Shown piece after piece: positions 46,843 through 55,652 of a stretch of 64,000 nt of DNA. Source of the stretch: Loktanella atrilutea (GTDB lineage: Bacteria > Pseudomonadota > Alphaproteobacteria > Rhodobacterales > Rhodobacteraceae). Below the pieces are notes generated by a model. It ran no database searches, was not told where the DNA came from, and saw nothing but the letters and a program-made list of their open reading frames with translations. How positions within the stretch are numbered: position 1 is the stretch's first letter; the number at the start of each line of letters is the position of its first letter. Location of the stretch: the NCBI RefSeq assembly GCF_900128995.1, contig NZ_FQUE01000001.1, forward strand, positions 930,001 through 994,000, written 5' to 3'. The translations under genes and the position numbers were made by a program.

Positions 46843-48126
46843 CTATTCCGCCGCGATCGGAGCGCGCTTGTGCTTGATCCGGTCTTCGATCTCTCCGCGG
46901 AAGTTGCGGATCAGGCCTTGGATCGGCCATGCGGCGGCGTCGCCCAGCGCGCAGATGGTGTGGCCTTCGACCTGTTTGGTCACGTCGAGCAGCATGTCGA
47001 TTTCTTCGACGCTGGCGTTGCCGTGAACCAGCCGTTCCATCACGCGCATCATCCAGCCGGTGCCTTCGCGGCAGGGCGTACACTGACCGCAGCTTTCGTG
47101 CTTGTAGAATTTGGACAGCCGCCAGATCGCCTTGATCATGTCGGTGCTCTGATCCATCACGATCACCGCCGCGGTGCCAAGGCCAGAGCGCTGTTCGCGC
47201 AGCCAGTCGAAGTCCATGATCGCTCCCTCCATCTGTTCTGCCGTCAGGCAGGGCACGGAGGATCCGCCGGGAATAACGGCCTTGAGGTTCTTCCACCCGC
47301 CGCGGATGCCGCCGCAATGCTTGTCGATCAGCTCCTTGAAGGGGATCGACATTTCCTCCTCGACCACGCAGGGGTTGTTGACGTGGCCGGAGATGGCGAA
47401 AAGCTTCGTGCCCGCGTTGTTGGGCCGCCCCATGCCTGCAAACCAGGCGCCGCCGCGGCGCAGGATCGTCGGCACGACGGCGATGGATTCCACGTTGTTC
47501 ACCGTGGTCGGGCAACCATAGAGGCCCGCCCCCGCCGGGAACGGCGGCTTCATCCGCGGCATGCCCTTCTTGCCTTCGAGGCTTTCGAGCAACGCGGTTT
47601 CCTCGCCGCAGATATAGGCACCGGCGCCGTGGGCGAGGTAGATGTCGAAATCCCAGCCGGAGCCGCAGGCGTTCTTGCCGACCAGACCGGCGTCATAGGC
47701 TTCGTCGATGGCGTTCTGCAGCGCCTCTTTCTCGCGGATGTATTCGCCGCGAATGTAGATGTAGCAGGCATGCGCCTGCATCGCGAAGCTGGCGATCAGG
47801 CAGCCTTCGATCAGCGTGTGCGGATCGTGGCGCATGATCTCCCGGTCCTTACAGGTGCCCGGTTCCGATTCGTCGGCGTTCACGACAAGGTAGCTGGGCC
47901 GCCCGTCGCTTTCCTTGGGCATGAAGGACCACTTCAGCCCGGTCGGGAAACCGGCACCGCCGCGTCCGCGCAGACCGGACGCCTTCATCTCGTCCACGAT
48001 CCAGGCGGCACCCTTGCCCAGGATGTCCTTCGTTCCGTCCCAGTGTCCACGCGCCTGCGCGCCCTTCAGCGTGCGGTCGTGCATCCCGTAGAGGTTGGTG
48101 AAGATGCGGTCCTGGTCTTTCAGCAT
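46843..48126 (-). CDS. nuoF: NADH-quinone oxidoreductase subunit F
   Basis: The ATG at [15 protein letters not shown] gives 427 residues, the usual size. The FMN site is [13 protein letters not shown], with NADH binding near [17 protein letters not shown]. The N3 4Fe-4S cluster is held by Cys346, 349, 352 ([11 protein letters not shown]) and Cys392. NuoF takes electrons from NADH. Its normal partner nuoE is not immediately upstream: DUF5337 and an HhH membrane protein are there, and then a promoter region. Confidence 0.97.
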   Translation of the reverse strand: MLKDQDRIFTNLYGMHDRTLKGAQARGHWDGTKDILGKGAAWIVDEMKASGLRGRGGAGFPTGLKWSFMPKESDGRPSYLVVNADESEPGTCKDREIMRHDPHTLIEGCLIASFAMQAHACYIYIRGEYIREKEALQNAIDEAYDAGLVGKNACGSGWDFDIYLAHGAGAYICGEETALLESLEGKKGMPRMKPPFPAGAGLYGCPTTVNNVESIAVVPTILRRGGAWFAGMGRPNNAGTKLFAISGHVNNPCVVEEEMSIPFKELIDKHCGGIRGGWKNLKAVIPGGSSVPCLTAEQMEGAIMDFDWLREQRSGLGTAAVIVMDQSTDMIKAIWRLSKFYKHESCGQCTPCREGTGWMMRVMERLVHGNASVEEIDMLLDVTKQVEGHTICALGDAAAWPIQGLIRNFRGEIEDRIKHKRAPIAAE

Positions 48127-48193
48127 TGGATCATCCCTTGAAAGCTGGGGCGGGGGACAAGCCCCCAGACGGCGGGAATGTGGCGACACACCC

Positions 48194-48409
48194 CTATTGC
48201 CGGGTCTTCTGCCAGATTCTGAGCGTGACAACCAGTGACCAAATGAACGCAGCCATCGACACCAGATACATCAGGATCTCGTATTTCGGCGCAAGCCCCA
48301 GCCGCGCCACGATCCAGGGCGCCAGCATCGCCAGTACCCCGGCAGACGCGATCACGACAGCGGCGATGCGCCCCTGTCGCGCGTATTCCATGTCCTGTCG
48401 GTCCGTCAT
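48194..48409 (-). CDS. DUF5337 small membrane protein
   Basis: The 71-residue protein has two membrane helices (residues about 17-38 and 44-64), a charged N-terminus [13 protein letters not shown] and a basic end WQKTRQ. It matches DUF5337, which in Rhodobacteraceae is usually found next to nuoF/nuoE. The start overlaps the stop of the HhH protein gene (ATGA). No function is established; a complex I accessory role is plausible only by location. Confidence 0.85.
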   Translation of the reverse strand: MTDRQDMEYARQGRIAAVVIASAGVLAMLAPWIVARLGLAPKYEILMYLVSMAAFIWSLVVTLRIWQKTRQ

Positions 48410-49425
48410 GAGTCGTAGGTACCGTCCCTGTCAGCCCGACGCGAGAACTCCGTCTCGCCGCCGTCCGCAAGGGTGCGCGCTTGCGGGATCCAGTCGTCGC
48501 GGGTCACCCGCCCCTTGAAGCCTTTCAGGTTGTCGTCCATCCATGCGATCTCGGTCGCTGACCATGCGGCGATCTGGTCGAAGTGATAGATGCCCATCTC
48601 GTGCAGGGTCTCTTCCAGCCGCGGCCCGACGCCCTTGATCTGCTTGAGGTCATCCGGCCCGCCGTCACGCGGGGCCGAGAGAACCGGCGGCTTGTCGGCG
48701 GCCGATGCGCCGGGTTGCCGGGCCTCCGCCTCGGACCTGCCGGCCGCACCCGGATGCGCGGTGGCGCCGGTGTCGGCATCGGGCATGGCCTCGACTTCAG
48801 AGGCGCCCCTGTCGCCAGTGTAACGCCAGTTGCCTTTGCGCGCGGCCAGATCCTCCTGCCCTGCCAGCCGGGCAGATGGCTTGACCGTGCGATCGGTCGG
48901 CGCCGCATCGGCGGGTGCTGTGGCAGGCTCCGCCGGCTTGGCACCCCCGGCGGAATGCGTCACCGCCGCGCCGGAAGGCGTCTGCACTACCGCCTCGCCA
49001 TGGGACACGTCGTAGGGCTGCGCAGGCGTGGTCGTGTCCGACCCGGCGGTCGAGGTGTCCGTCGTCCGGGCGCGGGTGGGTGTCGCAGGCGCGTTCTCCG
49101 CTTCAGCGACCCTTGACGCCGTGGACGAGGCAGGCGCGCTGCCGCCTGTCGCGGCGCGCGGTGCAGGGCTGCCGGGCCGATCACGGCCGCCTTCATAGGC
49201 GGGCCGCGGTGTCACCGGGCCGATGCCATGGCCCATAGGGCGGACCTTGGGCTCCCGCCAGCCCAGCGCCAGCGCCACCGCAACGATCGTGCCAACGATC
49301 AGCATGATGAAAAACGACCATGCGATCCCGTAGCCGTACATGACGAAGCCCACGGCACCGCCGATGAAGCCGAAAACAGCGGCGATCAGCAGGATTCCAA
49401 GGGCCTTGGGTGCGGTATCTCTCAT
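48406..49425 (-). CDS. Membrane-anchored helix-hairpin-helix protein at the head of the nuo genes
   Basis: The ATG at MRDTAPKALGILL gives 339 residues. Two transmembrane helices (8-30, 33-55) are followed by a 190-residue Ala/Pro/Thr-rich region. The C-terminal 80 residues contain a helix-hairpin-helix-like domain, DDLKQIKGVGPRLEETLHE to DDWIPQARTLADGGETEF. The same C-terminal motif is found, to my recollection, at the end of NuoE or in a neighbouring protein in Rhodobacteraceae. No NuoE catalytic domain or 2Fe-2S cysteines are present here. Confidence 0.8.
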   Translation of the reverse strand: MRDTAPKALGILLIAAVFGFIGGAVGFVMYGYGIAWSFFIMLIVGTIVAVALALGWREPKVRPMGHGIGPVTPRPAYEGGRDRPGSPAPRAATGGSAPASSTASRVAEAENAPATPTRARTTDTSTAGSDTTTPAQPYDVSHGEAVVQTPSGAAVTHSAGGAKPAEPATAPADAAPTDRTVKPSARLAGQEDLAARKGNWRYTGDRGASEVEAMPDADTGATAHPGAAGRSEAEARQPGASAADKPPVLSAPRDGGPDDLKQIKGVGPRLEETLHEMGIYHFDQIAAWSATEIAWMDDNLKGFKGRVTRDDWIPQARTLADGGETEFSRRADRDGTYDS

Positions 49426-49491
49426 CTTCCCCTCCGGTCTCTGCGGCCCGTGCGGGCCTGACATACTGTGCAGTCGGACCGCCCGAGGTCG

Positions 49492-49515
49492 CACGGACAT
49501 CCCTGCCTGTCCGTG
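49492..49515. promoter_or_regulatory. Inverted repeat CACGGACA-N8-TGTCCGTG
   Basis: A perfect 8-bp inverted repeat with an 8-bp spacer, lying immediately downstream of the minus-strand -10 element at 49521-49516. It could be an operator for the nuo unit or the divergent hydratase genes. No regulator gene is adjacent. Confidence 0.4.
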
Positions 49516-49543
49516 ATGTTAGCGCAAATGTCGCAGGTCACAA
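49516..49543 (-). promoter_or_regulatory. Possible promoter of the truncated nuo unit
   Basis: Minus-strand TTGTGA (49543-49538), 16-bp spacer, TAACAT (49521-49516), about 90 bp before the HhH protein ATG. It would allow nuoF-N to be transcribed without the upstream genes. Confidence 0.45.
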
Positions 49544-49630
49544 ATTATTTCGCGCGTCGGTTGCGCAGGCTTTATCGCCGCGCCGCGCGACCCACTGGAC
49601 CGGATGCTTCAACTGTCCTAGCATTTCGCC

Positions 49631-49978
49631 ATGATCCAAGATGACACCCACCCCGCCCACCGGTGGCACGACATGGGCGGCACAGCCGCCGGCCCGGTGC
49701 CCGACGCCAGCCACGACTTCGCCCTGTGGGAAAAGCGCGTGGACGCACTGATGGTGCTGTGCTCGGGTCTTGGCCTCTTTACCGTGGACGGGTTGCGCCG
49801 CGTGCTGGAGGATATGGGACCGGACGCCTTTGCCAGCCGCAGCTACTATGACCGCTGGATCGCCGCGATCAGCCAGAACCTGATCGAGGCCGGCACCTTC
49901 ACCACCGCCGAACTGGCGGAGCGCATGGCCGAGGTCGAGGCGCGGGGACAGACCTATGCCGACGCCGCTGCACGCTGA
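49631..49978 (+). CDS. Nitrile hydratase/thiocyanate hydrolase beta-like subunit, N-terminal half
   Basis: A 115-residue protein matching the N-terminal half of nitrile hydratase beta: RWHDMGGTAAGPVP near the start, then FALWEKRVDALMVLCSGLGLF and SYYDRWIAAISQNLIEAG. The C-terminal SH3-like half is coded by the next gene. Thiocyanate hydrolase (ScnB) and the toyocamycin hydratase have such split beta subunits. The frame overlaps the next gene by 23 nt. The substrate is not predictable: nitriles and thiocyanate are both possible. Confidence 0.85.
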   Translation: MIQDDTHPAHRWHDMGGTAAGPVPDASHDFALWEKRVDALMVLCSGLGLFTVDGLRRVLEDMGPDAFASRSYYDRWIAAISQNLIEAGTFTTAELAERMAEVEARGQTYADAAAR

Positions 49979-50237
49979 ACCGGGCACGCGGGTGCGCGTG
50001 CGCGACTGGGCGCCGCCGGGTCACATCCGCACCCCCGCCTACCTGCGCGGGCACATCGGCACGGTGGAGCGGGTGCTCGGCCCCTTCCCAAATCCCGAAG
50101 ATCTGGCCTATCGCAGGCCGGGCGCGCCCCTGCCCCTCTACCGCGTGCGCTTTGCCGCATCGGACCTTTGGCCCGATGCCACGCCCGGCGACACGCTGGA
50201 GGCCGAGATCTATGCCCATTGGCTGGAGGATGCCTGA
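49956..50237 (+). CDS. Nitrile hydratase/thiocyanate hydrolase beta-like subunit, C-terminal half
   Basis: A 93-residue SH3-like protein that corresponds to the C-terminal half of nitrile hydratase beta: PGTRVRVRDWAPPGHIRTPAY, LRGHIGTVERVLGPFPNPEDLAY and PLYRVRFAASDLWPDATPGD. The IRTPAYLRG and NPEDLAY text is close to thiocyanate hydrolase alpha (ScnA). It overlaps both neighbours, by 23 nt upstream and one base downstream. Such splitting into three subunits separates this enzyme from ordinary two-subunit nitrile hydratases. Confidence 0.85.
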   Translation: MPTPLHAEPGTRVRVRDWAPPGHIRTPAYLRGHIGTVERVLGPFPNPEDLAYRRPGAPLPLYRVRFAASDLWPDATPGDTLEAEIYAHWLEDA

Positions 50238-50887
50238 TGCCGCACGATCATCACGACCACGACCATGACGGCCTGTCGCCCTCGGGTCATCCCTACCGGC
50301 CCGATCAGGACACCGGCCTGTCCTATTGGCAAACGATGGAAATCGCGGTGAGGGAACTGCTGATCGACAAGGGCGTGCTGACGGCGGCCCGGATCGCGGC
50401 ACAGATCGAGGCGATGGACGCCCGCAGCCCCGCCAACGGTGCCGCCGTGGTGGCGCGCTACTGGACCGATCCGGGCTTTGCCGCAGCGCTGCTTGCCGAC
50501 GGCACGACAACGGTGAAAGAAATGGGATTCGATCTTGGGCCGATGCACCTGATCGCCCTGCCCAACACCGACACGCTGCACAACATCATCGTCTGCACCT
50601 TATGTTCTTGCTATCCACGCAACCTGCTGGGCCTGCCGCCGGACTGGTACAAGTCCCGCGCCTACCGCGCACGCACCGTCCGCGAACCGCGGCGCGTGCT
50701 GGCAGAGTTCGGCGTGACACTGCCCGAACATGTGCAGGTCCGCGTCCACGACAGCACTGCGGACATGCGTTACATCGTGCTGCCGCAGCGGCCTGCCGGC
50801 ACGGACGGCTGGGACGCGGCACGGCTGGCGACCCTCGTGACCCGCGACAGCATGATCGGCACGGGGCTTCCCAAAACGGCGGCGTGA
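50237..50887 (+). CDS. nthA: Cobalt-type nitrile hydratase alpha / thiocyanate hydrolase gamma subunit
   Basis: The 216-residue catalytic subunit has the metal claw VCTLCSC (Cys120, Cys123, Ser124, Cys125); Thr after the first Cys marks the cobalt type. After the claw comes LGLPPDWYKSRAYRARTVREPR. The usual aromatic CYPWP is CYPRN here. The His-rich N-terminus (HDHHDHDHDG) may bind cobalt. The enzyme converts nitriles to amides or thiocyanate to carbonyl sulfide. The start overlaps the previous stop (TGATG). No cobalt-loading activator gene follows. Confidence 0.88.
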   Translation: MPHDHHDHDHDGLSPSGHPYRPDQDTGLSYWQTMEIAVRELLIDKGVLTAARIAAQIEAMDARSPANGAAVVARYWTDPGFAAALLADGTTTVKEMGFDLGPMHLIALPNTDTLHNIIVCTLCSCYPRNLLGLPPDWYKSRAYRARTVREPRRVLAEFGVTLPEHVQVRVHDSTADMRYIVLPQRPAGTDGWDAARLATLVTRDSMIGTGLPKTAA

Positions 50888-50902
50888 CGTTACCTGACGG
50901 CC

Positions 50903-51799
50903 ATGACCCAGACCGACGTTTCAGAGGCCGCGCCGCAGGGCAGCCGCAGCGAATGGCTGCAGGACCGTATCCTGCGCGGGCTGATCGCGTCGATGAACCG
51001 TCTGCCCTACAAGACCCGCGTCAGGACGATGGGCGCCGTGATGGCCCGCGCCGCCGGACCGCTTGCCGGCTACCGGCGACGCGCGATGAACCAGCTGGCG
51101 CTGATCCATCCGGACATGGACGCCGCCACCCGGCGCGATCTGGCGATCCGGGTCTGCGACAACTTCGGCCGGACCTTGATGGAAAACTACGCCAACCGCG
51201 ACTTTGCCGCGCATCTGGCGGACACGACGCCAACCGGTGACGGGCTGGAACCGCTGGCGCAGGCCCGGGCCGAAGGGCGTCCCGTGATCTTCGTCACCGG
51301 CCACTTCGGCAACTTCGAGGTGCCGCGGCACGTCCTGACCCAGGGCGGCCTGACGATCGGCGGGCTCTACCGTCCGATGGCGAATGAATTCGTCGACAGC
51401 CACTACCGCGAGACGATGACCAGCTGGGGCGGTCCGGTCTTTGCCCAGGGATCGCGCGGCACCATTGGCTTTGCCCGGCACATCAAGGGCGGCGGCATGG
51501 GCACGCTGCTCTTCGACGTGCACGTCTTTCGGGCGACGCCGATCCCGTTCCTCGGCCGCCCGGCGCTGACGTCCCTTGCCGCGGCAGAGATGGCGCTGCG
51601 CTTCGACGCGCTTCTGATCCCCTACTTCGGCACCCGCAGGCCCGACGGCCTGTCCTTCGACGTCGCCGTGGAGGCACCGATCCCCCACAGCGATCCGGTC
51701 ACGATGATGACAGAAGCGACGGACCGGCTCGCGGCCCGCGTCACAGCAGACCCGTCACAGTGGTTCTGGGTGCACCGGCGCTGGCGCGACCCGGCCTAG
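50903..51799 (+). CDS. LpxL/HtrB-family acyltransferase
   Basis: A 298-residue protein with the LpxL-family catalytic pattern HFGNFE (His-x4-Glu) in VIFVTGHFGNFEVPRH, then GLYRPMANEFVD and IPFLGRPALTSLAAAEMAL. It would transfer an acyl chain to Kdo2-lipid IVA in lipid A synthesis at the inner membrane; distant lysophospholipid acyltransferase roles are possible. An N-terminal helix may anchor it. It starts 15 bp after the hydratase gene, but this may just be co-transcription. Confidence 0.88.
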   Translation: MTQTDVSEAAPQGSRSEWLQDRILRGLIASMNRLPYKTRVRTMGAVMARAAGPLAGYRRRAMNQLALIHPDMDAATRRDLAIRVCDNFGRTLMENYANRDFAAHLADTTPTGDGLEPLAQARAEGRPVIFVTGHFGNFEVPRHVLTQGGLTIGGLYRPMANEFVDSHYRETMTSWGGPVFAQGSRGTIGFARHIKGGGMGTLLFDVHVFRATPIPFLGRPALTSLAAAEMALRFDALLIPYFGTRRPDGLSFDVAVEAPIPHSDPVTMMTEATDRLAARVTADPSQWFWVHRRWRDPA

Positions 51800-52494
51800 C
51801 GCAGGCGGACCGCGCCGAGGATCGGGCCGCTGGCGCCGTCCTGCACGATCACGACCGCAGGTTGGTCGCCCGGCGCGCTGACGTCCAGCCGCAGCGGCTG
51901 TTCCGTCGACCATGCGCCGACCTCTGCCCAGCTGGTGACGACGTTGCGATAGACGATGGTCTGCCCCGCATTTTCACCCTTGGCGATATCGCGCACGACC
52001 TCCGGCTCGTAGCGCACGAGCTGCACCAGCGCCGTCGGCGGCACCGGACCCTGCACCTCTGCCGTGATCGTCAGCGTGTCACCCGCACGGGACAGATCGA
52101 CCCGGACCGGATCGGCCGCCGCAGGGTGGGCTGCGACGCGGTCCATGGCCACCACGGGGTGAGAGCCGACGAATTCGTCGACCCCCGCCACCACCATCTG
52201 CGGCGTATAGACCTGCCGGGCTGCCCAGGTCTGCGCATAGGCGCGCTGGCGCTGGGTGAAGGCGGCATTGCCCAGATCGTCGGCCCAGCCGATGTAGTCC
52301 CAGTAGTCGACGTGCAGCGCCAGCGCGATCACATCGTCCCGATCCGCCAGTTGGGCAAGGATCCGGTCCGCCGGCGGGCAGCTTGAACATCCCTGCGACG
52401 TGAAGAGCTCGACCACCGTGCCCCGGTCCTGCGCCACGACAGGCGATGCTCCGACAAGGGCACCGAAGGCGAAGGCGGCGAAGGCATGGCGCAT
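51796..52494 (-). CDS. DUF1223 secreted thioredoxin-fold protein
   Basis: I prefer the ATG at MRHAFAAFAFG, which follows GGATGA with good spacing; an upstream ATG (52506) would add four residues. The 232-residue product has a signal peptide ending SPVVA and the DUF1223 start VVELFTSQGCSSCPPADRIL, a CxxC in a thioredoxin-like fold, then LALHVDYWDYIGWADDL and YTPQMVVAGVDEFVG. The CxxC suggests redox activity in the periplasm. The function is unknown. It converges on the acyltransferase gene with 4 bp overlap. Confidence 0.85.
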   Translation of the reverse strand: MRHAFAAFAFGALVGASPVVAQDRGTVVELFTSQGCSSCPPADRILAQLADRDDVIALALHVDYWDYIGWADDLGNAAFTQRQRAYAQTWAARQVYTPQMVVAGVDEFVGSHPVVAMDRVAAHPAAADPVRVDLSRAGDTLTITAEVQGPVPPTALVQLVRYEPEVVRDIAKGENAGQTIVYRNVVTSWAEVGAWSTEQPLRLDVSAPGDQPAVVIVQDGASGPILGAVRLR

Positions 52495-52622
52495 CTGACG
52501 TGTCATCCGGGTTGTTATGATGGCATCCGTCTAAACAGGCCGCCCTGAAATGACCAATCAAGCAATCGCGACAATCCGAAAACGTGACTTTTGGCACACC
52601 ATCCCGCAAGGTCGGTCATTTA

Positions 52623-52640
52623 TTGTATACCGTTGCATAC
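52623..52640. promoter_or_regulatory. Repeated TTGTATAC/TTGCATAC element upstream of acnA
   Basis: Two 8-bp units, TTGTATAC and TTGCATAC, spaced 10 bp start to start, and together partly palindromic (TGTAT-N8-ATACA). Similar boxes are targets of GntR-type repressors. The acnA ATG is 86 bp downstream. Confidence 0.35.
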
Positions 52641-52725
52641 ATTTTATCGGATCGCCCCTTGATCGCACCTGCGGCATGGGGCAAAAGCGATGCAAGCCCT
52701 CTTTCCTCAACCTGAAGGACCCGCC

Positions 52726-55500
52726 ATGACCGTCACCGTCGGCAAAGACACCGCGCAGACCCGCAAGACCCTGACAGTGGGCGACCAGTCCGTCGCCTAT
52801 TATTCCATCGACGCGGCCACCAAGGCCGGTCTGGGCGATTTCAGCAAGCTGCCCGCCGCGCTGAAGGTCGTGCTGGAAAACATGCTGCGGTTCGAAGACG
52901 GCAAGACCGTCACCACCGACGACATCAAGGCCTTCGCCAAGTGGGCCGAGCAGGGTGGCAAGAACCCGATCGAGATCGCATACCGCCCCGCCCGCGTGCT
53001 GATGCAGGACTTCACCGGCGTGCCGGCCGTCGTCGACCTCGCCGCCATGCGCGACGGGATCGTTGCACTGGGTGGCGACGCGCAGCAGATCAACCCGCTG
53101 AACCCGGTCGACCTCGTGATCGACCACTCGGTGATGATCGACGAATTCGGCAACCCCCGCGCGTTTCAGATGAACGTCGACCGCGAGTACGAGCGGAACA
53201 TGGAACGCTACCAGTTCCTGAAATGGGGCCAGAACGCCTTCAACAATTTCCGGGTCGTCCCCCCGGGCACCGGCATCTGCCATCAGGTGAACCTTGAATA
53301 CCTGGCCCAGACCGTCTGGACCGATACCGACCAGAACGGCGAGATGATCGCCTATCCCGACACCCTCGTCGGCACCGACAGTCACACGACGATGGTCAAC
53401 GGCCTCGCCGTCCTTGGCTGGGGCGTCGGCGGGATCGAGGCCGAGGCCGCGATGCTGGGCCAGCCGATCTCGATGCTGATCCCGGAAGTCGTGGGCTTCA
53501 AGCTGACCGGCGCGATGACCGAAGGCACCACCGCCACTGACCTCGTCCTGCGCGTGGTCGAGATGCTGCGCAAGAAGGGCGTCGTCAACAAGTTCGTGGA
53601 ATTCTACGGCCCCGGCCTCGACCACCTGCCGCTGGCCGACCGCGCCACGATCGGCAACATGGCCCCGGAATACGGTGCCACCTGCGGTTACTTCCCGATC
53701 GACGACGAGACACTGAAGTATCTGCGCCTGACCGGCCGCGACGAGGACCGCATCGCGCTGGTCGAAGCCTATGCCAAGGAGAACGGCTTCTGGCGCGGGG
53801 CGGACTACGCGCCGACCTACACCGACACGCTGGAACTGGACATGGGCACGGTCGTGCCCGCAATCTCCGGTCCCAAGCGGCCGCAGGACCACATCGACCT
53901 CGACAAGGCGGGCAGCGCCTTCGGCGAATATGTCAAGGGCGTGCGCGCCGGCAAGGATGTCACGAAGAACGCGGAAGTCCGCTGGGAGGGTGAGGGCGGC
54001 CAGCCCGAACCGCGCGACATCCCCGGCGACGAGGGCCACCACCAGCGGGGCTACGTGGCCACGGATGACGGCAACTACCAGATCCACGACGGCAGCATCG
54101 TGATCGCCTCGATCACCTCCTGCACCAACACGTCGAACCCCTACGTGATGATCGGTGCCGGCCTTGTGGCCCGCAAGGCGCGCTCCCTCGGTCTGACCCG
54201 CAAGCCCTGGGTCAAGACCTCGCTCGCTCCCGGGTCGCAGGTCGTGACAGAGTATCTGGAGGCCGCAGGCCTGCAGGAGGATCTGGACGCGCTCGACTTC
54301 AACCTCGTGGGCTACGGCTGCACGACTTGCATCGGCAACTCCGGCCCGCTCGACCCGGCGATCAGCAAGGCGATCAACGACTACGACGTGATCGGCGTGT
54401 CGGTCCTGTCGGGCAACCGCAACTTCGAGGGCCGTATCAGCCCTGACGTGCGGGCGAACTACCTCGCCTCCCCGCCGCTTGTGGTGGCCTACAGCCTCGT
54501 GGGCGACATGAACGTCGACATCACGAAGGACCCGCTGGGCCAGGACAAGGACGGCAACGATGTCTTCCTCAAGGATATCTGGCCGTCCCAGAAGGAAATC
54601 GCGGACCTTGTCGAGCAGACCGTGACCCGCGCGGCGTTCCAGTCGAAATACGCCGACGTCTTCAAGGGTGACGAACGTTGGCAGGCGGTCGAGGTCACGG
54701 ACTCCGAGACCTACAACTGGCCGCCGCAGTCGACCTATGTCCAGAACCCGCCCTATTTCCGGGACATGTCGAAGGACGCCGGCACGATCCACAACATCAA
54801 GGACGCGAAGGTGCTGGCAGTGCTGGGCGACATGGTCACGACCGACCACATCAGCCCCGCCGGGTCGTTCAAGGAAAGCAGCCCCGCCGGCAAATACCTG
54901 AACGAACACCAGGTGCCGGTGCGCGAGTTCAACTCCTACGGCTCGCGCCGCGGCAACCACGAGGTGATGATGCGTGGCACCTTCGCCAACATCCGCATCC
55001 GCAACGAGATGCTGGACGGGGTCGAGGGCGGCTACACCAAGGGGCCGGACGGCCAGCAGACCTCGATCTTCGACGCTGCCATGGCCTACGAGGAACAGGG
55101 CACGCCGTTGGTGATCTTTGCCGGCGAACAGTATGGCGCGGGCTCTTCCCGCGACTGGGCGGCCAAGGGAACGGCGCTGCTGGGCGTGAAGGCGGTCATC
55201 GCCGAGAACTTCGAGCGGATTCACCGGTCCAACCTCGTCGGCATGGGCGTCATTCCGTTCGAGTTCACGGGCGGCGACACCCGCAAGACGCTGGGCCTGA
55301 CCGGTGAGGAGACCGTCAGCATCGACGGCCTCGACACGATCAAGCCGCTGGAAGTGGTGAAGGCGCACATCACGATGGCCGACGGGTCCACCAAGGACAT
55401 CGACATCAAGTGCCGCATCGATACCGCGATCGAGATCGAGTACATCGAGCACGGCGGTGTGCTGCACTACGTGCTGCGCGACTTGGCCAAGGCGTCCTGA
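52726..55500 (+). CDS. acnA: Aconitate hydratase
   Basis: The ATG at MTVTVGKDTAQT follows GAAGGACCC and gives 924 residues. The 4Fe-4S cluster cysteines are Cys466 (SCTNTSNPYVM), Cys532 and Cys535 (YGCTTCIGNSGPL). Substrate motifs GTDSHTTMVNGLAVLGWGVGG and GAGSSRDWAAKG are present. It interconverts citrate and isocitrate in the TCA cycle and may bind mRNA like other AcnA/IRP-type proteins. The gene is monocistronic, with a terminator-like hairpin 28 bp past the stop. Confidence 0.97.
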   Translation: MTVTVGKDTAQTRKTLTVGDQSVAYYSIDAATKAGLGDFSKLPAALKVVLENMLRFEDGKTVTTDDIKAFAKWAEQGGKNPIEIAYRPARVLMQDFTGVPAVVDLAAMRDGIVALGGDAQQINPLNPVDLVIDHSVMIDEFGNPRAFQMNVDREYERNMERYQFLKWGQNAFNNFRVVPPGTGICHQVNLEYLAQTVWTDTDQNGEMIAYPDTLVGTDSHTTMVNGLAVLGWGVGGIEAEAAMLGQPISMLIPEVVGFKLTGAMTEGTTATDLVLRVVEMLRKKGVVNKFVEFYGPGLDHLPLADRATIGNMAPEYGATCGYFPIDDETLKYLRLTGRDEDRIALVEAYAKENGFWRGADYAPTYTDTLELDMGTVVPAISGPKRPQDHIDLDKAGSAFGEYVKGVRAGKDVTKNAEVRWEGEGGQPEPRDIPGDEGHHQRGYVATDDGNYQIHDGSIVIASITSCTNTSNPYVMIGAGLVARKARSLGLTRKPWVKTSLAPGSQVVTEYLEAAGLQEDLDALDFNLVGYGCTTCIGNSGPLDPAISKAINDYDVIGVSVLSGNRNFEGRISPDVRANYLASPPLVVAYSLVGDMNVDITKDPLGQDKDGNDVFLKDIWPSQKEIADLVEQTVTRAAFQSKYADVFKGDERWQAVEVTDSETYNWPPQSTYVQNPPYFRDMSKDAGTIHNIKDAKVLAVLGDMVTTDHISPAGSFKESSPAGKYLNEHQVPVREFNSYGSRRGNHEVMMRGTFANIRIRNEMLDGVEGGYTKGPDGQQTSIFDAAMAYEEQGTPLVIFAGEQYGAGSSRDWAAKGTALLGVKAVIAENFERIHRSNLVGMGVIPFEFTGGDTRKTLGLTGEETVSIDGLDTIKPLEVVKAHITMADGSTKDIDIKCRIDTAIEIEYIEHGGVLHYVLRDLAKAS

Positions 55501-55527
55501 ACCGCCGCACCCCTCGAAAAGCCTGAG

Positions 55528-55550
55528 GGCCGCGTCATCCCGGCGCGGCC
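55528..55550 (+). terminator. Hairpin after acnA
   Basis: A 7-bp stem GGCCGCG/CGCGGCC with a 9-nt loop, followed by TTCGTC. The U-run is weak. Confidence 0.45.
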
Positions 55551-55652
55551 TTCGTCAAGACAGAGCGTCGTACATGCGGAACGGACCTGCCTCACTGGCG
55601 GTCCCCATCTTTCGGTGACCAAACCGACGCTGGACGCAGCGCGACCGGCCCT

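Noticed and set aside
49631-50237. Frameshifted single nitrile hydratase beta gene
   Set aside because: Both halves have their own start codons and known split homologues exist, so a sequencing error or pseudogene is not the simplest explanation.
52558-55467. A 969-codon open frame on the minus strand opposite acnA
   Set aside because: It mirrors acnA codon for codon and has no recognisable motif.
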